NCBI GenBank assembly: GCA_945900685.1
Contig: CAMDJS010000004.1
Coordinates: 1 to 39,400 of the forward strand
DNA: 39,400 nt
Origin: Bordetella parapertussis
Lineage (GTDB): Bacteria > Pseudomonadota > Gammaproteobacteria > Burkholderiales > Burkholderiaceae_C
Reading direction: 5' to 3'
This document shows positions 24,848 to 33,124 of this stretch, one piece after another; within the stretch, counting starts at the first letter, position 1, and each line of letters opens with the position of its first letter. The notes under the pieces are model-generated. The model saw only the letters and a program-made list of their open reading frames with translations, had not been told where the DNA came from and ran no database searches. Both the position numbers and the translations under genes were made by a program.

Positions 24848-25297
24848 TCACAATACTCCAATCACTTTAACTTCCAGACTGACGGCTTGACCGGCCAGTG
24901 GATGGTTGAAATCAAACAGTATTTCATTCTCATTCACTTGCCTGACTGCGCCGGCATAACGACCGGCGTTTTCTGGTGCGGGGAACTCAACGACTTCCCC
25001 GACCGCGTAAGCCGCCCCTTTTTCACCAAACTGGTCCAGCATTTGACGTGAAACCCACTGCAACATCTGCGGGTTGTGTTCACCAAAGGCCACCCCGGCC
25101 GCCAATTCCAGAGTGATGTGTTCTCCTTCGGCCAATCCTATCAACCTGGTCTCAATAGCAGGCGCCAGCTCTGAATTGCCCAGCGAAAGCGTGGCTGGTG
25201 GACCGCCGAAGGTGTTGATGATGTCGCCTTGGGGGCCGCTCAATCGGTAATGCAATGTCAGAAAAGAGCCGTTTTGAATCAACGTTGGGGCTGTCAT
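24848..25297 (-). CDS. fkpB: FKBP-type peptidyl-prolyl isomerase (FkpB/SlpA)
   Basis: Cytoplasmic peptidyl-prolyl cis-trans isomerase of 149 residues, the same length as Escherichia coli FkpB. An FKBP core flanks an IF-type chaperone insertion (about 70-125), followed by the family motif FDFNHPLAG near residue 130. It likely assists folding of nascent proteins. It is the first gene of the leftward fkpB-ispH unit and divergent from radC, with 141 bases between. There is no His-rich tail, which separates it from SlyD. Confidence 0.95.
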   Translation of the reverse strand: MTAPTLIQNGSFLTLHYRLSGPQGDIINTFGGPPATLSLGNSELAPAIETRLIGLAEGEHITLELAAGVAFGEHNPQMLQWVSRQMLDQFGEKGAAYAVGEVVEFPAPENAGRYAGAVRQVNENEILFDFNHPLAGQAVSLEVKVIGVL

Positions 25298-25438
25298 GGT
25301 CGCCTTTGTTATCTAACGCTATTGTAGAAAGGCTGCAAATCACAAATCCAACTGGTGATATACCACCCAATGAAGGAATGAAACTCCGCGAAGATGGGCT
25401 GCTCTGGCCTCTTTTAACCCGTCATTTGTCAGCCACCC

Positions 25439-26116
25439 ATGCAGCTATTGGACATACCCAAAACAACCCGCCCGCGCGAAAGATTGCTCCAAATGGGCAG
25501 TCACACGCTCACTGATGCAGAATTGCTGGCTGTCATGCTCGGCACGGGCCTGCCAGGTCAAAACGTCTTGCAGCTCGCGCAATCCTTGCTTGACGACTTT
25601 CATGGCTTGGCCGGGTTGTTGCAAGCCAGCCCCGCCGACTTACAAACGGCAAAGGGCTTGGGCGGCTCAGCAAGACGAGCCCAATTGCTGGCAATTCTTG
25701 AACTATCACGAAGAGTCTTGCTGCAAAAAATGCGCAAGAGGGATTTATTGAACAACCCAGACAGTGTGAAACAATTTTTACAATTGCAAATGGGTGCTTA
25801 CAGCCAGGAGGTTTTTGCCGTGGTTTTGATGGATGCGCAATACCGGTTGCTGGGTTTTCAAGAAATGTTCAAAGGGACATTGAACCAAACGTCGGTATAC
25901 CCGCGTGAAGTAGTGAAGCTGGCTTTGGACCAAGGTGCAGCGGCTGTGATTCTTGCGCATAACCACCCCAGTGGCGATGTGCGCCCCTCTGCCGCAGACA
26001 GCGCGCTGACTCGAACCCTGCAAACAGCCTTGTCCATGGTGGACGTCAAAGTGTTAGACCACATCATCGTCGGCCCAGGCATACATTGGTCTATGGCGGA
26101 GCGCAGCCCATTGTGA
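25439..26116 (+). CDS. radC: RadC family JAMM-domain protein
   Basis: A 225-residue RadC protein. The N-terminal helix-hairpin-helix region (about 10-80) includes RPRERLL and TLTDAELLAVMLGTG. The C-terminal JAMM/MPN+ metal site is complete: His174 and His176 in HNHPSGD, and Asp187. The molecular role of RadC is unsettled; a direct DNA repair role is doubted in the literature. No ribosome site is evident at the ATG, but the position fits the family start. Its stop overlaps the next gene's GTG by four bases. Confidence 0.95.
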   Translation: MQLLDIPKTTRPRERLLQMGSHTLTDAELLAVMLGTGLPGQNVLQLAQSLLDDFHGLAGLLQASPADLQTAKGLGGSARRAQLLAILELSRRVLLQKMRKRDLLNNPDSVKQFLQLQMGAYSQEVFAVVLMDAQYRLLGFQEMFKGTLNQTSVYPREVVKLALDQGAAAVILAHNHPSGDVRPSAADSALTRTLQTALSMVDVKVLDHIIVGPGIHWSMAERSPL

Positions 26117-26742
26117 AAGCTCGCAGCCTGCAAGATCTGGCAGGCATCAAAAAAACCTTGTCTGATGAAGCTGCGAAAAAAGCAGCCTTGGAAGCCGAGC
26201 GGCGAGCGGCCGAGCAAAAGGCCGCCGCTGAACGCAACTTGTTTAAACGTGCTGTGGGTCAAGTGCAGCCCGTGTCACCCCAAGCCAGGGTCTTGTTAGC
26301 GAAGGAGCCTGCGCCCCCCAAAGCTTTTCAACAAAAAATTGATGACGACCGCGTTTTGAAAGAAAGCCTGAGCGATGATTTTGATGTCAGCACTTTGCTC
26401 GATACCGATGATGAACTCAGTTACAGACGCAGCGGCATAGGTACCGATGTGACCCAAAAATTACGCAAAGGCCATTGGAGCTTGCAAGGTCAAATAGATT
26501 TACATGGCTTGCGCACCGATGAGGCCAGAGAAGCATTGGGGCAATTCATTAAAGATGCACACAAGCGCGGATGGCGCTGTGTGCGTGTGGTGCATGGCAA
26601 AGGTTTGGGTTCGCCAGGCAAATCCCCCGTGCTGAAGTCCAAGGTGCAACGCTGGTTGGTTCAAAAAAATGAAATATTGGCTTTCGTGCAGGCCAAGGCC
26701 TCTGAGGGTGGCGCAGGCGCGCTGGTGGTGTTGCTTAGCTGA
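26113..26742 (+). CDS. Smr-domain protein (SmrA/YdaL-like)
   Basis: A 209-residue protein. The N-terminal third is a charged, Ala/Lys/Glu-rich, probably helical region (KKAALEAERRAAEQKAAAE). The C-terminal Smr domain (about 125-209) shows IDLHGLRTDEARE and VVHGKGLGS, the motifs expected of Smr endonuclease domains. SmrA/YdaL proteins nick DNA in vitro and are linked to translation or DNA quality control. I start at GTG 26113, which overlaps the radC stop (GTGA) and has GGAG upstream; a TTG at 26086 would add nine residues. It is convergent with the permease gene, 21 bases apart. Confidence 0.88.
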   Translation: MKARSLQDLAGIKKTLSDEAAKKAALEAERRAAEQKAAAERNLFKRAVGQVQPVSPQARVLLAKEPAPPKAFQQKIDDDRVLKESLSDDFDVSTLLDTDDELSYRRSGIGTDVTQKLRKGHWSLQGQIDLHGLRTDEAREALGQFIKDAHKRGWRCVRVVHGKGLGSPGKSPVLKSKVQRWLVQKNEILAFVQAKASEGGAGALVVLLS

Positions 26743-26763
26743 CGAGTCGACAGCGGTACAAAA

Positions 26764-29334
26764 TCATTCCGCTGCCAAGCGCAAGGTTTGAACCACGGGT
26801 CGGCGCAACACTTCGCGCAGACCCCACCAACCGGCTCCCCAAGCCAAGAGAGCGCCTAAGCACGTGCCTATGACCAAAATCCAAGGTGAGGCCTGCCAAG
26901 TAAATTCAAATATGTACCTGGCTAAACCCCAGCCCATGAAGGCTGCCACCAGTGCAGCCAGCGTCCCGGAAAGAGCGCCAATGCCTAACAATTCAGCGGT
27001 TTGAACTTGCCGCAGGAGTTGGTTGCCCGCACCCAAGGCGCGCAAGATGGCATATTCTCTGGCGCGCTCTTCGCGGGTGGCTGTCACCGTGGCAAACAAC
27101 ACCACCAAGCCAGCCGCCAGCGTGAAGCCGAACAAAAACTCCACCGCACCAATCACCTGCCCCAAAACCTTTTGCACTTGATTGATAGTTGCACCCATGT
27201 CCACATTGGTGACATTGGGGAAACGGTTGACCAATTCATTGTCAAAACCTTTGCGATTCGGCGCCCGGTAAGCAGCAATGTATGTCGTTGGTAATTCTGG
27301 CAAAGTGGAAACCGGATACAGCGCGAAGAAATTGGCCCGCATAGAGGTCCAATCCACGCGTCTAAGGGACGTAATACGTGCACTCATGCTTTGTCCGGCA
27401 ATGTCGAAACGCAGTTCATCGCCAAGCTTGAGTCTCAGTGTTTTGGCAATACCTTCTTCCATGCTGATGGCATTGGATTCTTCCGGCACCCAGCGTCCTT
27501 GCACAATTTGGTTGTGCTCTGGTGCGCGCGCAGAATGCGACATATTGAACTCACGCTCTACCAAGCGTTGCGCGCGTTCATCGGTATAGTCTTCGGGTCG
27601 GATAGGTTTGCCGTTGATTTCAATCAAACGAACCCGGATCATCGGGTACCAGTCCAAGCGCTTGATACCTGCCTCATTCACATAAGCCAAAAAATCCTGC
27701 GATTGATCTGGTTGAATATTGATGACAAACCGATTGGGCGCATCTGCTGGGGTGGCATTGCGCCAACTGTCAACCAGATCGGTGCGCAGTAAAACCAACA
27801 ACATCAAAGCCAGCAATCCGACAGACAAAGAACTGATTTGTACGACCGTGTAACCCGGTCTTGCGCTGATCTGCCGAGTCGCCATGCGCAACCAAGTGGG
27901 TACGCCCGGCAAATTGACAGTTTGCCGCAAACCCCACACCGCCAGCCAAGCCATACCGGCAAAAACCGATGCGGCAGCGGCGAATCCACCCACCACCATC
28001 AGGCCCAGTGACAAGTCTCTGCTGGCATTGACCAACAGTCCGGCAAACCCAGCCAAGCCCAACGCAAATACGCCCAAGGATGCAGCTCTTATCGGCCCCA
28101 GATCGCGACGGATGACGCGCAGCGCCGGTACTTGCGCCAATTGCAAGATGGGCGGCAAACCAAAGGCCAGCAACAAAGTCAAGCCAGCGCCCAGACCTTG
28201 CCACACCGGCTGCAAACCGGCAGCCGGTAAATTGGTATCCACCAGCCCAACCAATAATTGCACGAACAAATGGTGCAAACCAAAACCAAATGCCAGTCCG
28301 AACAAGCTGGCCAACAAGCCCGCTGTCAAAAATTCACCCAGATATACCCACAGAATATGCCGCTGACTTTGCCCCAGAACACGCAACATGGCGCATTCAT
28401 CCAAATGCCCGTTGGCAAATGACCTGGCTGCCAATGCCACAGCGACAGCGCTCAACAAAGCAGCCAGCAATGCCACCAGATGCAAGAATTTTTCGGCCCG
28501 CTCCAGTGTCTGGCGCATTTCCGGTCGCCCGGCCTCCAAGGTTTCAAGCCTGATGCCGTGGGTATCGGGCTGTTTGACATAGGCCTGCGCCCACAGCGTG
28601 AACTGCGACAGTTGCTGGGTCTCACCTGCCACAGCCAAACGCCAAGTGATGCGGCTGGCCGCTTGCACCAAACGGGTGGCGTCCAGATCTGCTTGGTTCA
28701 TCATGACCCGGGGCGCAAAATTCATGAAACCCGCGCCCCTGTCGGGTTCAGAGGTCAAGATACGAGAGATGGTAAGTGTGCGCTCGCCTAGAGAAATAGA
28801 TTCACCAAGCTTGGTCTCCAAGGCTTCCAAAATAGCTGGTTCAACCCAAACTTCACCTGCTGCTGGAATGTCCCGGGTAGCCACCGAGGGGCGGTCATAC
28901 AAAGTTTCATTGGTCAACTCTTTGACCAGTGCTGGTTTGGGATGGGGTTGATCCAAGGGCGCCAAGACTTGCAGTTGGCCGCGCAAGGGGTAACCTTCAG
29001 ACACCACTTTGAGAGCAACCAAACGGCTATTGCCTGAGTCAGCCGAGCCGCTGCGAGCCATGGTGGGAAACGTTGAGGTGACCACAGATCGCAAGCCAAA
29101 ACTCTGGACTTTGTCTAAAACATCGGGCGAGAAAGCATGGTCACTGGCGAGAACCGCATCGCCGCCAAGCAATTGCCGGGCGTCTCGTTGCAAGCCGGCT
29201 TCAATTCGGTCTGCCAAAAAACCCACGGATGACAAAGCAGCAACACCGAGGCTCACCGCCACAAAAAGCAATCGCAATTCGCCCGCTCTCGTGTCGCGCA
29301 TCAGCGCACGCCAAACCATACCTGGTAATTTCAC
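26764..29334 (-). CDS. Large FtsX-type ABC transporter permease (YbbP-like)
   Basis: An 856-residue inner-membrane protein with one N-terminal membrane segment (about 22-44), a large periplasmic domain, a first cluster of membrane segments (about 280-470), a second periplasmic domain (about 520-740) and a final three-segment FtsX core (from about 750). This duplicated FtsX/MacB-like layout matches YbbP. Such permeases work with a YbbA/LolD-type ATPase to handle lipids or lipoproteins, usually without classical import. No ATPase is encoded next to it here, so the partner must be elsewhere. Its ATG overlaps the hslR stop (ATGA), so the two are translationally coupled. Confidence 0.9.
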   Translation of the reverse strand: MKLPGMVWRALMRDTRAGELRLLFVAVSLGVAALSSVGFLADRIEAGLQRDARQLLGGDAVLASDHAFSPDVLDKVQSFGLRSVVTSTFPTMARSGSADSGNSRLVALKVVSEGYPLRGQLQVLAPLDQPHPKPALVKELTNETLYDRPSVATRDIPAAGEVWVEPAILEALETKLGESISLGERTLTISRILTSEPDRGAGFMNFAPRVMMNQADLDATRLVQAASRITWRLAVAGETQQLSQFTLWAQAYVKQPDTHGIRLETLEAGRPEMRQTLERAEKFLHLVALLAALLSAVAVALAARSFANGHLDECAMLRVLGQSQRHILWVYLGEFLTAGLLASLFGLAFGFGLHHLFVQLLVGLVDTNLPAAGLQPVWQGLGAGLTLLLAFGLPPILQLAQVPALRVIRRDLGPIRAASLGVFALGLAGFAGLLVNASRDLSLGLMVVGGFAAAASVFAGMAWLAVWGLRQTVNLPGVPTWLRMATRQISARPGYTVVQISSLSVGLLALMLLVLLRTDLVDSWRNATPADAPNRFVINIQPDQSQDFLAYVNEAGIKRLDWYPMIRVRLIEINGKPIRPEDYTDERAQRLVEREFNMSHSARAPEHNQIVQGRWVPEESNAISMEEGIAKTLRLKLGDELRFDIAGQSMSARITSLRRVDWTSMRANFFALYPVSTLPELPTTYIAAYRAPNRKGFDNELVNRFPNVTNVDMGATINQVQKVLGQVIGAVEFLFGFTLAAGLVVLFATVTATREERAREYAILRALGAGNQLLRQVQTAELLGIGALSGTLAALVAAFMGWGLARYIFEFTWQASPWILVIGTCLGALLAWGAGWWGLREVLRRPVVQTLRLAAE

Positions 29335-29738
29335 AGTGAAGCACTCCAGCGGTCATTCCACGCATGCCCAGCTTGCTCTATGTCTCGACGGTCACGTTTG
29401 GTCGGTCTGCCATTTTCAATGCTCAGCGCTGGTTCGCGGGCGAAACGCCGCTGCAAGCTGTGGACCTCCTTGGCCTTCAAACTATCAGGCGTTTCCACAT
29501 AAAGAAGTTGCGCTTGAGGTGCCGACCCGCGCACCTCACTGACCGCCAAGACTTCAATGCTTCGCGTCAGACCTTCGCGGCGAATTGACACCAGATCGCC
29601 CACTTTGACCTCGCGCGCCGGTTTGACCACCTGGTCATTGATGGAAATGCGGCCTTTTTGGATTTCTTCCGTGGCCAATGAGCGGGTTTTATAAAAACGC
29701 GCAGCCCATAACCATTTATCTATGCGTACTTTGTCCAT
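29331..29738 (-). CDS. hslR: Heat shock protein 15 (S4 RNA-binding domain)
   Basis: A 135-residue RNA-binding protein, close to the 133 residues of Escherichia coli Hsp15. The S4 domain occupies about 3-70, with VRIDKWLWAARFYKTRSLA and GRISINDQVVKPAREVKVGD as typical motifs. A basic tail (RRFAREP, GRPTKRDRRDI) follows. Hsp15 recognises stalled 50S subunits carrying nascent peptidyl-tRNA. It is the upstream partner of the permease gene, overlapping by four bases. Confidence 0.93.
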   Translation of the reverse strand: MDKVRIDKWLWAARFYKTRSLATEEIQKGRISINDQVVKPAREVKVGDLVSIRREGLTRSIEVLAVSEVRGSAPQAQLLYVETPDSLKAKEVHSLQRRFAREPALSIENGRPTKRDRRDIEQAGHAWNDRWSASL

Positions 29739-29832
29739 GGGTGGGATTGTGTCTTTTTTAATGACTTTTTCACAGGCACTATTGGCTAATCCCTTCCGTA
29801 TTTACTGAATAGCACAAAAACAACACGGTCCG

Positions 29833-29869
29833 CTGTCAAATTTGACAGTGATTCGAAAAAAGCTAATAT
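29833..29869 (+). promoter_or_regulatory. Sigma-70-type promoter with palindromic operator for the parA-like operon
   Basis: TTGACA (29842-29847), 16 bases, TAATAT (29864-29869): a near-consensus sigma-70 promoter, unusually strong for this window. A perfect 16-base palindrome, CTGTCAAATTTGACAG (29833-29848), covers the -35. This is a natural repressor operator position. The transcript would have a leader of about 70 bases before the ATG at 29947, with GGAG as ribosome site. Confidence 0.75.
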
Positions 29870-29946
29870 TCACATCCCCTTAGAGAATTTAGCTCAATTG
29901 AATTCTGGGTTTCAATCTCAGACTTCAGCCCCTACCGGAGTTACAA

Positions 29947-30870
29947 ATGGCATTCAAGATTTTGGTCACCAGTCAAAAGGGCGGTGTTGGAAAAAGTACC
30001 TTGTCAGCCAATCTGGTGGCTTATCTCAGCCGCAGCCTCAACTTGGGTGTGACATTGATTGATTGGGACCCGCATGGCTCTTCCAGCAATTGGCTAAAGC
30101 AAGCCCCGCCTGTAGGCGCAGTTGTGCAGCACTTGGCCTTGCCCGTAGACCAAGGCGGCAATCGCCCCATTTTTGAAGCCCGTTTACAAATGCGGCGAGC
30201 AGCCAGTGAATGTGACATTTTGGTCTGCGATTTGACCTGGTCAGATTCCTTGGCTGGCGAATTGATGTTTGAATTTGACATGGTGTTGGTGCCTACCTCG
30301 GTGTCTGAAATTGAATTAGCAGCAACCTCCGGATTCCTCAGCCGTCACCGCTGGGTGTTTGATTCCGCCGCTGCACGTCGCCCCATGTTGGTGGTTTGCC
30401 CGACACGCGTGCTCAACGAGCAACTGAATTCCGATGTATTCACCAAACAGCGTTTCCCCGTCAGCTTCATGCTTGCTCCGCCGATTCTGGAGGCGCAAAG
30501 TGCCCGTGATTTGTTTGAACGTGGCTACTTGATGGACGCCAGAGACTTAGGCGGTGAGTCTTTCCGTGAATTCGGCGAGGCCATTTGTGCCGCACGTGAA
30601 ATTCGTATGGCGCAATCACAGCAACCGCGCACTGCCACGGTCAAATTGACAGCCCAAGACAGCGGCAGCCACCGGGTTCCGTTGACGCCGACTAAAGCCA
30701 GTGTGCTCGAATCCATACCCAACTCAAGCCAATATTCAGTACTCGGCCGTTACAAACAACGCAAACTGGCTACTGAAACACAAGAAACCGTGAATTCACG
30801 TTCATTGGTACAAATGGGTATTCCAGAGTTTTTGAAGCGACTGGCTCGCGGCAACTCAGCCAAACTTTGA
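29947..30870 (+). CDS. Orphan ParA-like ATPase
   Basis: A 307-residue ParA/MinD-superfamily ATPase. The deviant Walker A is KGGVGKST with signature Lys11 and Lys16. Switch I lies around DWDPHGSSSNW (Asp39, Asp41), and Walker B around ILVCDLTWSD (Asp95) departs from the usual D-x-P-G form. The core ends near residue 215. About 90 further residues are low in homology and end in a basic helix (GIPEFLKRLARG) that could bind DNA, membrane or a partner. No parB or centromere-like repeats are present, so chromosome partition is unlikely. Orphan ParA proteins position cargo such as chemosensory arrays or flagella. The coiled-coil protein encoded 12 bases downstream is the likely partner, and flagellar genes lie nearby. 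Confidence 0.88.
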   Translation: MAFKILVTSQKGGVGKSTLSANLVAYLSRSLNLGVTLIDWDPHGSSSNWLKQAPPVGAVVQHLALPVDQGGNRPIFEARLQMRRAASECDILVCDLTWSDSLAGELMFEFDMVLVPTSVSEIELAATSGFLSRHRWVFDSAAARRPMLVVCPTRVLNEQLNSDVFTKQRFPVSFMLAPPILEAQSARDLFERGYLMDARDLGGESFREFGEAICAAREIRMAQSQQPRTATVKLTAQDSGSHRVPLTPTKASVLESIPNSSQYSVLGRYKQRKLATETQETVNSRSLVQMGIPEFLKRLARGNSAKL

Positions 30871-30882
30871 TTGCATTGATTC

Positions 30883-31416
30883 ATGTCAGAAGAAAAATTC
30901 CTCGCCTTCAAAGGCCTCAAACAATACGACCCGGGCATGGGCTGGGCGGCTGTACATAATTTTTCTGAACCACAGATCAATACCCATCTTCAGACTGAGA
31001 CTGAATCTGTTCGCGTGTCGAAAAACAGCCGAACTGACGACGAATTAGAAACTGCACTAGAAACCGCACGTCATGAAGCAGGCCACAGCTCCGCGGAGGT
31101 TTTGCATGATCCCTTGCTGGGCGAACTGTTTGAGCAACTCCACCAACCCCCCAAGGATGAATTGGCACAGAGTTGGAAGCTGATTGCGCAAAGTGTCAAT
31201 TTACTCAGCCAACGCATGGCACAGCAACGCGAGTTGCGCCAGCACTTAGCCAAGATTGAACAGGAATTGGTGGACTTGCGGCAAAACATACTGCATGACC
31301 TCAAAGAAATCCAAAGTGCTTCGGACAGCCAACTGTCCATGGCACGCTTGCGGGCTGAGGTATCCTCTTTGGCACAAGCGCGTCTGTCTTCAAGATTGCG
31401 CAACACACACACCTGA
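30883..31416 (+). CDS. Coiled-coil protein of unknown function, probable partner of the ParA-like ATPase
   Basis: A 177-residue soluble, highly charged protein. The first 90 residues look disordered and acidic. Residues about 105-177 form a heptad-rich coiled coil (MAQQRELRQHLAKIEQELVDLRQ). I recognise no domain. It starts 12 bases after the ParA-like gene and is surely co-transcribed with it. A small protein with a disordered N-terminus, encoded directly after an orphan ParA, fits an ATPase-stimulating partner or adaptor that links ParA to its cargo. That role is inferred from position and shape only. Confidence 0.75.
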   Translation: MSEEKFLAFKGLKQYDPGMGWAAVHNFSEPQINTHLQTETESVRVSKNSRTDDELETALETARHEAGHSSAEVLHDPLLGELFEQLHQPPKDELAQSWKLIAQSVNLLSQRMAQQRELRQHLAKIEQELVDLRQNILHDLKEIQSASDSQLSMARLRAEVSSLAQARLSSRLRNTHT

Positions 31417-31452
31417 ACCTGTGAAGTCAGGGCTGCTGGAGAGGTAACGACA

Positions 31453-33075
31453 GTGCTTGATCTCAACAACATACGCTACCCCGTCAGGTACACCACGTTT
31501 TTTATCGCATTGGGCGGACTGTGCTTTAGTCTGCTGCTGGTGATGGCAACTGGCCAAGCTTGGATGGCTTTGATTATTTTTGCTTTGCTGACGGCAGTAG
31601 GCGTTCATGATTTGTTGCAAACGCACCATGCCATTTTGCGCAATTACCCGATTCTGGGACACATGCGCTTTTTGCTCGAATTCATCCGTCCTGAAATTCG
31701 CCAGTATTTCATCGAAAACGAATCTGAAGCCACGCCGTTTTCACGGGCGCAACGTACCTTGGTCTATGCCAGAGCCAAAGCGCAGTCGGACAAACGCCCC
31801 TTTGGCACCCAACTGGATGTTGAGGCCAATGGCTATGAATGGCTCACGCATTCAATCGCGCCCAGCACCATCGCCGACCACCGATTCAAAGTTCGCGTCG
31901 GTAACACCGCTTGCAGCCAACCGTATGACATGAGCTTGTTCAATATTTCCGCCATGAGTTTCGGCGCGCTCAGTGCCAACGCCATCATGGCCTTGAATCA
32001 AGGCGCACAAATGGGCGGCTTTGCCCATGACACGGGTGAAGGCTCCATTTCGCGCTATCACCGCATTCATGGCGGTGATTTGATTTGGGAAATCGGATCC
32101 GGTTATTTCGGTTGCCGGGATGACCAGGGCCGCTTCTCCCCTGAGCGCTTTGTCGCACAAGCGCGCGAACCCCAGGTAAGAATGATTGAAATCAAATTAA
32201 GCCAAGGTGCCAAACCAGGTCATGGCGGCGTGCTGCCTGCGGCCAAGGTGACCCCGGAGATCGCAGAGGCACGCGGCGTTCCCATGGGCGCTGACTGCGT
32301 ATCCCCTGCAGCTCACAGCACTTTTGGCACGCCAGTAGAAATGCTTGAATTCATGCAAAGTCTGCGCGAACTCAGTCAAAATAAACCGGTGGGATTCAAA
32401 CTGTGCATAGGCCACCCTTGGGAATGGTTCGGTATAGCCAAGGCCATGCTAGAGACTCGCATACTGCCGGATTTCATCGTGGTTGATGGCGCAGAAGGCG
32501 GCACAGGTGCCGCACCTTTGGAGTTTTCAGACCACATGGGTATGCCTATGAAAGAAGGCCTGCGACTTGTTCACAACACGTTGCTGGGTATTGGTCTGCG
32601 TGAACATATCAAGTTGGGCGCCAGCGGCAAGATCATCAGCAGTTTTGACATGGCTCGCACTTTGGCTTTGGGTGCCGACTGGTGTAACAGCGCGCGTGGC
32701 TTCATGTTCGCACTCGGTTGTATACAAGCGCAAACTTGTCACACGGGAAATTGTCCGACAGGTGTCACCACACAAGATCCACAACGGCAAATGGCCTTGG
32801 TTGTACCTACCAAAGCTGAACGTGTGAAAAATTTTCATCAACACACGTTAGAAGCTTTCAAGGAGTTGCTCCAAGCGGCTGGTCTTTCATCGCCAGAAGA
32901 GCTGCGTGCCCACCATTTTTCTCACCGCATCAATGGCAATGAAACATTGACCTTGGCGCAAATTTACCCGCCCTTGGCTGCAGGCGCATTGCTCAAAGAC
33001 AGTGTGGCCAAACTGCCTGAGCCCTACAAAACATATTGGCCTCAGGCGAACGCTGAAAGTTTTCAGCTTAAATAA
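31453..33075 (+). CDS. Membrane-bound FMN glutamate-synthase-like protein
   Basis: A 540-residue protein with two N-terminal membrane segments (about 12-50) followed by a glutamate synthase central/FMN-binding TIM barrel. Visible marks are GEGSISRYH, KPGHGG.LPAAKVT, VVDGAEGGTGAAP and the Fe-S pattern C-x5-C-x4-C in CIQAQTCHTGNCPTG, which matches the [3Fe-4S] spacing of GltB. It lacks the N-terminal amidotransferase and C-terminal GltB domains, so it is not a complete glutamate synthase; such short forms are widespread but poorly characterised. The start is GTG at 31453 after GGAGAGG. It follows the coiled-coil gene by 36 bases in the ParA-like operon, a puzzling association. Confidence 0.88.
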   Translation: MLDLNNIRYPVRYTTFFIALGGLCFSLLLVMATGQAWMALIIFALLTAVGVHDLLQTHHAILRNYPILGHMRFLLEFIRPEIRQYFIENESEATPFSRAQRTLVYARAKAQSDKRPFGTQLDVEANGYEWLTHSIAPSTIADHRFKVRVGNTACSQPYDMSLFNISAMSFGALSANAIMALNQGAQMGGFAHDTGEGSISRYHRIHGGDLIWEIGSGYFGCRDDQGRFSPERFVAQAREPQVRMIEIKLSQGAKPGHGGVLPAAKVTPEIAEARGVPMGADCVSPAAHSTFGTPVEMLEFMQSLRELSQNKPVGFKLCIGHPWEWFGIAKAMLETRILPDFIVVDGAEGGTGAAPLEFSDHMGMPMKEGLRLVHNTLLGIGLREHIKLGASGKIISSFDMARTLALGADWCNSARGFMFALGCIQAQTCHTGNCPTGVTTQDPQRQMALVVPTKAERVKNFHQHTLEAFKELLQAAGLSSPEELRAHHFSHRINGNETLTLAQIYPPLAAGALLKDSVAKLPEPYKTYWPQANAESFQLK

Positions 33076-33093
33076 CTTGTGAGTTCAGACCAT

Positions 33094-33117
33094 AAAAAAG
33101 CGGACTGGTGGTCCGCT
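33094..33117 (-). terminator. Terminator at the meeting point of the two operons
   Basis: Stem AGCGGAC (33099-33105) and GTCCGCT (33111-33117) with a 5-base loop. The A run at 33094-33099 gives a T run on the minus strand, so it mainly ends the leftward flagellar-linked operon that stops at 33125. It may also slow rightward readthrough. Confidence 0.8.
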
Positions 33118-33124
33118 TGCTCTT

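Noticed and set aside
29947..30870. Chromosome or plasmid partition locus
   Set aside because: The ParA-like gene has no ParB neighbour, no parS-like sites and no replication genes nearby. The single palindrome upstream fits an operator better.
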